A stretch of DNA of 64,000 nt from Microvelia longipes (Eukaryota; Arthropoda; Insecta; Hemiptera; Veliidae), in assembly GCA_018340805.1 (NCBI GenBank), contig JACMZG010001913.1:33627458-33691457 (forward strand), written 5' to 3'. The notes beneath the pieces were generated by a model, which was not told the DNA's origin, ran no database searches, and saw nothing but the letters and a program-made list of their open reading frames with translations. The position numbers and the translations under genes were made by a program. Positions 59,329-64,000 of this stretch are shown here, in pieces. Within the stretch, counting starts at the first letter, position 1; each line of letters opens with the position of its first letter.

Positions 59329-59969
59329 TTTTTTAAAGGCCATTCCAAATATGATTGCCTAGTAAATCTGCAAAAGTTAATAACAGATAAACGTAATATC
59401 ACAATGTCTCAACTACTTCGGTTAATTTACAACTAAATATACATCAATTTCTGGTTTAAGAGAGAGGAAGAGAGACAGACTATATAATTGAATTTTGATC
59501 TAACTTCTCCCTTTCTCAAGCTCTGTAGTGTCTATAAACCCAGTTTTGATTAAAGGTCCTTCCATTACAAGTTTCTAAAGTGTTTGCAACACAATATTAG
59601 TTTTTAAATCTATTTAAATTTACAAGTTAAAAATGATATTTAACTTTGTAATTGTTTTATGGGGTTAAAAACTATTCATAAAATTAGAAATGTTAAAAAT
59701 TATATTTAACTTTTGAGTGTTCTCTGGGTTTAAAAAGTATTTATCAAATTAGACAAGTTAGTCTATCCTATTTTAACATATTCAACGTAATTGCATTTCA
59801 CATTTGACTAGGGATATGACTGAAAAAAATGACGTAGACACATTCAATCAATTTTTATTGGAAACTAAATTTAACATTTGAGCCCCTCATAAAACTTTTC
59901 TGCCAATGACGTTATTGAACTCCCTATATCGCTCTGTTCCACTTTGCTTTAAATTTTGTTTAGTCGCTT

Positions 59970-60468
59970 AACATCGTTTATGATGATGACAAGTGTCTAC
60001 TGATTTACTTAACATGTAATGCTTATGATGATGACAAGTGTCTTCTGATTTACTTAACATGTAATGTTTATGATGATGACAAGTGTCTACTGATTTAATA
60101 AACATTTAATGTTTATGATGAAGACAAGTGTCGTCTGATTTACTTAACATGTAATGTTTATGATGATGACAAGTGTATACTGATTTACTCAACATGTAAT
60201 GTTTATTATGAATATGATGAAGACAATTGTCTTCTGACTTACTTAACATGTAATGTTTATGATAAAGAAAAGTGTCTTCTGATTTACTTAACATGTAATG
60301 TGTATGATGAAGACAAGTGTCTTCCGATTTACTTAACATGTAATGTTTATGATGAAGACAAGTGTCTTCTGATTTACTTAACATGTAATGTTTATGATGA
60401 AGACAATTGTCTTCTGATTTACTTAGCATGTAATGTTTATGATGATGACAAGTGTCTTCTGATTTAAT
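59970..60468. repeat. 45-bp minisatellite, about 11 units
   Basis: The unit is AATGTTTATGATGATGACAA, GTGTCTTCTG, ATTTACTTAACATGT. Because 45 is a multiple of three, the minus strand stays open for 107 codons (60429-60106) as repeats of HYMLSKSEDTCLHHK. One unit has a 6-9 base in-frame insertion. I treat the frame as a by-product of the repeat. Confidence 0.93.
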
Positions 60469-60693
60469 AAGTTATTAAAACTTATTATTAATAAGTTTAA
60501 TAATAATAATAAAATGGAGTACAGACTTCTCGTGATGTAGGTTCTTTGCAAAACCAGACAATAAATACACACCAATTTTTCCTCTATTTTCCTTTTAAGA
60601 CTAAAATACAGAAGTGCATAGTAGGCGCTAAGTTTAGGAAGATCTTAAATAACACTTTTATATTAAGTACAATAATACACATACACACACACA

Positions 60694-60695
<2 letters not shown>

Positions 60696-60772
<77 letters not shown>
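60696..60772. repeat. (AT)n microsatellite after a short (CA)n
   Basis: CACATACACACACACA leads into alternating AT. The 99-codon frame through it is an artefact. Confidence 0.95.
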
Positions 60773-60775
<3 letters not shown>

Positions 60776-61382
60776 TGGAGTTTGGGATTCACAAATGGCA
60801 CATATTTTCTTTCATATTAGGCAGGTATATTGTTTTTTAAGGTAGAGGTACATGTGCTACAGGAAAGCAGTGAAATAAATTTATATCTATACAAAGAGTA
60901 AAACGTGAAATAGTAGAAAAGAGAAATAATAAATAAAATAGAAAATGTAAATAAATAAACATAAATCAAATAAAAATAAATTTAGAAAAGAATTTTCATG
61001 GTGATATTAAAAAATATATTTTATGTAGAAACTTATATTTATTTAATAAGTAGTGACATTAAATTAAAAGTATAATTCAAAACACCTGTGCCCGACGTCA
61101 TTTCCAAATGACATTATGGTACAGCTTTTCCACTTTCTTTGGAACAAGACAAAAATGGAGTCAAATTATATTTTTAGTCGAGTTGTGAGAAAATTTTAGT
61201 TACATAATGTTGTATTCTTTACGACAAATGTTTACTAGAGGTGGCAAGGATAGACAGATAAATTCATTTATTTTATCTACCAAATTTTACACTGGTTACA
61301 TATTTATAAGGTATTATTAATGTTATTATTAATTTATAAGGTTACATTACATCTACTTAACCAGGCACAAGTTTACAATATT

Positions 61383-62165
61383 TTTTACTTTTTCTCATTT
61401 ATACTGTAGTAGAGTAAAAGTATTGCATTAAATCCGAAACGAGATCACCGGAACTATCCGTTTTAGGTATTTTAAAGACCTCCGGAGTGGTTTTTACAAA
61501 GTTGTATGTCTATATGTGTGTGTCTGATATTATCGTAACCCTTAGTGTATGTATGCTAGATAGTTGAAACTTAGTACAAAAAAATTGATCGCTGCGGTTG
61601 TGCTATTCGGAAAATAATTTTTATGGCGTCATTAACCCGCAATAATGACTCCGCAAAATTTTCGAAAAATCATAAAACTCTGAAAAATTATACGATCTGA
61701 TAAAAATTTAGCACGCATGTTGTTATGTATAAAACTAACATACGTGCCAAGTTTTATCTCATTGTCAAAATTAGTTTAATTTTTTTCGAATGATTAGTGT
61801 ACGTTTTTTAAAACTTGTAAAAAACAGAAAATGGTCCAATTGAAGTCAATTTGTAGAAGTGTATACCTTTACTTTAATAGCAAGTACACTAAGTTTAGTA
61901 TCAACACGATAAGTATATCCATGATTTTAATAATAAGTTAAGCAGCATTGAGCGTTGTCAGTACTGTATGGGTGACCGCTGAGAATGAAACGGATGCATT
62001 CACTATCTGAGGACGAGCGGAGCGAGTCTGAGGACATGCTGCAGTATAAATTTGGCGAAGTGTATATTCTGAGGACGAGCGAAACAAGTTCGAAGCAGGG
62101 AGGATGAGCGTAGCGAATCCGATGTGATAAGAACAAGTTCCTAGGTACCCCGTACCCAATGTTTT
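61383..62165 (+). repeat. 5S-type dispersed repeat, reference copy
   Basis: The clearest complete copy. The body (61383-61930) starts TTTTTACTTTTTCTCATTTA, with AACTATCCGTTTTAGGTATT and GCGTCATTAACCCGCAATAA. The 5S-like block at 61935-61985 reads AAGTTAAGCAGCATTGAGCG, then TTGTCAGTACTGTATGGGTG, then ACCGC, which follows the A-box, intermediate element and C-box of 5S rRNA genes. The tail (61990-62165) has two copies of a GAGGACGAGCG motif and ends GGTACCCCGTACCCAATG. Only the internal control region resembles 5S; the 5' third of 5S is absent. Confidence 0.88.
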
Positions 62166-62416
62166 TAAAATCATTAAAATAAAATACATCTATCTACAAA
62201 ACTCGTGGAAACCCATAATTTTGTAAGCAAAACTGTATTTTTAAACAAATATAATAGACAAGACATACATGAAGTTCATTTAAGTGTATTTACAATAGAT
62301 TATTCCACAAATAAGGTAAGTCCAAGTCCCATTATTAAAATAACAATTAAAATGTGTTGCGATTCATAATATTTTTTAAGAGAGGTGATTTGATAAAATA
62401 TAGTGTGCGTTAGATT

Positions 62417-62539
62417 TCAATTAACCTTGGCTTCACCTTGACAATCAAATTGTAAATTACTTTCTCCGTCTTCGCCTTTATAGGTAATTTTTATAGCTCT
62501 CTTTTTTACAACTAGAAGAATAATACTAAATTTAACCAT
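62417..62539 (-). CDS. candidate small ORF or terminal exon of unknown gene
   Basis: Forty codons from ATG (62539) to TGA (62417): the N-terminal half is MVKFSIILLVVKKR, then AIKITYKGEDGESNLQ and FDCQGEAKVN. The C-terminal two thirds look like genuine protein. An alternative is an exon that begins after TTCTTCTAG (a good acceptor) and enters at VKKRAIK. The surrounding DNA is much more AT-rich. No family recognised. Confidence 0.35.
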   Translation of the reverse strand: MVKFSIILLVVKKRAIKITYKGEDGESNLQFDCQGEAKVN

Positions 62540-62559
62540 TCAAAATAAATAATCATTCT

Positions 62560-63230
62560 GACTTTATTTTATGAAACAAATGAACCAAGCTCTATGAAGG
62601 TTTATCAAAATTAAACATCCTAATGGATTCGAGCTAGTACGAAAAATGTTGATTTAACGCAAATATTAACTTAAAAAATAATGAAGCTTCGGCAAACAAA
62701 GTATTTTGTTTAAAAGAACAAGAACAAAGAACAAACTATTTTCGCTAAAAGAATAAAACTACCCAACTAAAATTAAATATTACATTGTAATTTTATAAAA
62801 TCGAGATTTAAAATTTATCAAATTTCAAATCATTTTTATTACTAAACCATTTTTCCAACATTTTCAAAAGAATTTTATAAATAAAAATCACTATAACATA
62901 AGAGTCCTGTGGATTTTTTTTACCTTTTTTCATACTTTTTCATCAATATTAGCTTTTTGAAAAGAATATAAAAGAAAAAAAGATACATTTTTTAAGAGGA
63001 GTTTTCTGTTTACTTTCCCAAGGGGTTTAAAACATCGTAAGTAGATTTCTCCCGTACCATAATCTAGAAAAATGACTAACAAGGCTCTGTGATTCACAGG
63101 GGATTTACTTCGCGAGTGTGCCAGTGTTGTCAGATGTGTATAATACAGTAAACATTGTTAAGAGAAAGCTGTTATAAAAGAAAATACAGGTATCTTATAT
63201 CAGAAATGTTTAGAGATTTATTTTTAATCG
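62560..63230. other. AT-rich DNA, nothing recognised
   Basis: No open frame, repeat or RNA gene seen. Confidence 0.6.
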
Positions 63231-63236
63231 ATATAC

Positions 63237-63394
63237 ATTTTTTTAGCTTGCCCAATTATTTTAAGTGTGGTAAAGATGCAGGAAAATGTGCTTAAATTCA
63301 AGCTTATTTTATCAAAGAACAGGTAACAAAGAGTTGTTTCAGGGAAAGACAGTACCACAGTACTCATATACGATGATTTAAAATTTGACAAATT
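63237..63394. repeat. direct repeat flanking a SINE, left copy
   Basis: It begins TTTTTTTTAGCTTGCCC and ends CGATGATTTAAAATTTGACA. It recurs at 63624-63784 with scattered differences. Confidence 0.9.
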
Positions 63395-63620
63395 AGGCCT
63401 CCTTAGCCGCGGTCGTTTAGTACCGGACATCGGCACCGAAGGTCCGGGGTTCACAGCCCGGGCTATGCTCTTAGTTTTTATGAATAGAATTTAATGTAAA
63501 ATTATTTTGCCAACTTTAGCTTTACTTTGAGCATAGTAGATGTGACCCACCCGAGGTGGTTCCCGCAGGACAAATACCCTGAAGGGCCGAAAGGTCCTAA
63601 ACGGGCATTATTATTATTAT
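63395..63620 (+). mobile_element. tRNA-like SINE with (ATT)n tail, copy 2
   Basis: The same family as 59084-59328. The head reads AGCCGCGGTCGTTTAGTACC, B-box GGGGTTCACAGCC; the body holds GATGTGACCCACCCGAGGTG and CCTAAACGGGC, then (ATT)n. It sits between two 160-bp direct repeats. Confidence 0.85.
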
Positions 63621-63623
63621 AAA

Positions 63624-63784
63624 TTTTTTAAGCTTGCCCGATTATTTTAAGTGTGGTTAAGATTCAGGAAAATGTGCTTAAAATTTAAGCTTATTCTATC
63701 AAATATCAGGTAAAAAAAAATATTTCAGGGAAGGAGAACAGCACAACACTCATATACGATGATTTAATGTTTGACATATTAAAT
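63624..63784. repeat. direct repeat flanking a SINE, right copy
   Basis: AGCTTGCCCGATTATTTTAA through CATATACGATGATTTAATG; homologous to 63237-63394. Confidence 0.9.
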
Positions 63785-64000
63785 TGAAACAGGCTAAAAA
63801 TTGATAAATACTTAAATTATGTAAAACTACGTATTTTGATCATATGAAAACATAAATTATTCAAACCTTTCATTAAACGTTAAACCTTTTTTGATAAAAC
63901 CAATAGGATCACCGCTATGGGTCAAAACTCATTTTGGGATAATTTTCCGGACATTCGAGGGGCCCAGATGCCAAAATTTCCTAATTTGAAATTGCATATC

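Noticed and set aside
60106..60429. A 107-codon repeat protein
   Set aside because: Explained by a minisatellite with a unit length divisible by three; no independent evidence of coding.

Overview
This is a stretch of AT-rich eukaryotic DNA, almost certainly from an arthropod and probably an insect. The evidence is a BEL/Pao LTR retrotransposon and its solo LTR, a Penelope-like retroelement, several Pol III-derived short repeats, and one 45-codon exon that looks like the second Ig domain of a Dpr / zig-8 type neuronal receptor. The order cannot be fixed from the window. Gene density is very low: apart from that exon and a few weaker coding-like pieces, the window is intron or intergenic DNA filled with decayed transposons, minisatellites and (AT)n tracts. 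The first 619 bases are an assembly gap.

Layout. 620-7640: BEL/Pao element on the minus strand (integrase core at the gap edge, then RT/RNase H, protease, zinc knuckles, gag, leader, 1.4-kb LTR), inactivated by about five frameshifts. 7641-8283 and 10786-11530: two inverted copies of a repeat with a tRNA-like head. 9496-9960: short TIR element. 15.6-16.1 kb: minisatellite. 17363-17830: solo LTR of the BEL family. 19.5-20.5 kb: a dispersed repeat carrying a 5S rRNA promoter segment, itself interrupted by a tRNA-derived SINE with a 12-bp target duplication. 21473-21607 (minus): the Dpr-like exon. 21.7-32 kb: mostly featureless AT-rich DNA. 32.6-33.6 kb: another 5S-type repeat, followed by a possible FGF-like terminal exon at 33.8-33.9 kb. 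34.6-35.2 kb: LINE 3' remnants. 38401-42200: Penelope-like element with two direct pseudo-LTRs, each holding a hammerhead-like ribozyme. 44344-45266 and 55461-55977: two copies of a TIR element with 8-bp target duplications, one carrying an expanded 32-bp minisatellite. 48.4-49.3, 56.1-56.5, 58.1-59.1 and 61.4-62.2 kb: more 5S-type repeats. 54.9-55.2 and 57.7-58.0 kb: two striking inverted repeats. 59.1-59.3 and 63.4-63.6 kb: a SINE with an (ATT)n tail. 60.0-60.5 kb: 45-bp minisatellite.

The coding sequences do not form an operon or pathway. The two autonomous retroelements are both dead at protein level. The host signal is a single exon, so the most economical reading is that much of the window is intronic sequence of a large minus-strand Dpr-like gene. 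The most unusual content is a family of roughly 0.7-1 kb repeats, in both orientations, that carries the 5S rRNA internal control region about 200 bp from one end; six copies retain that promoter block.
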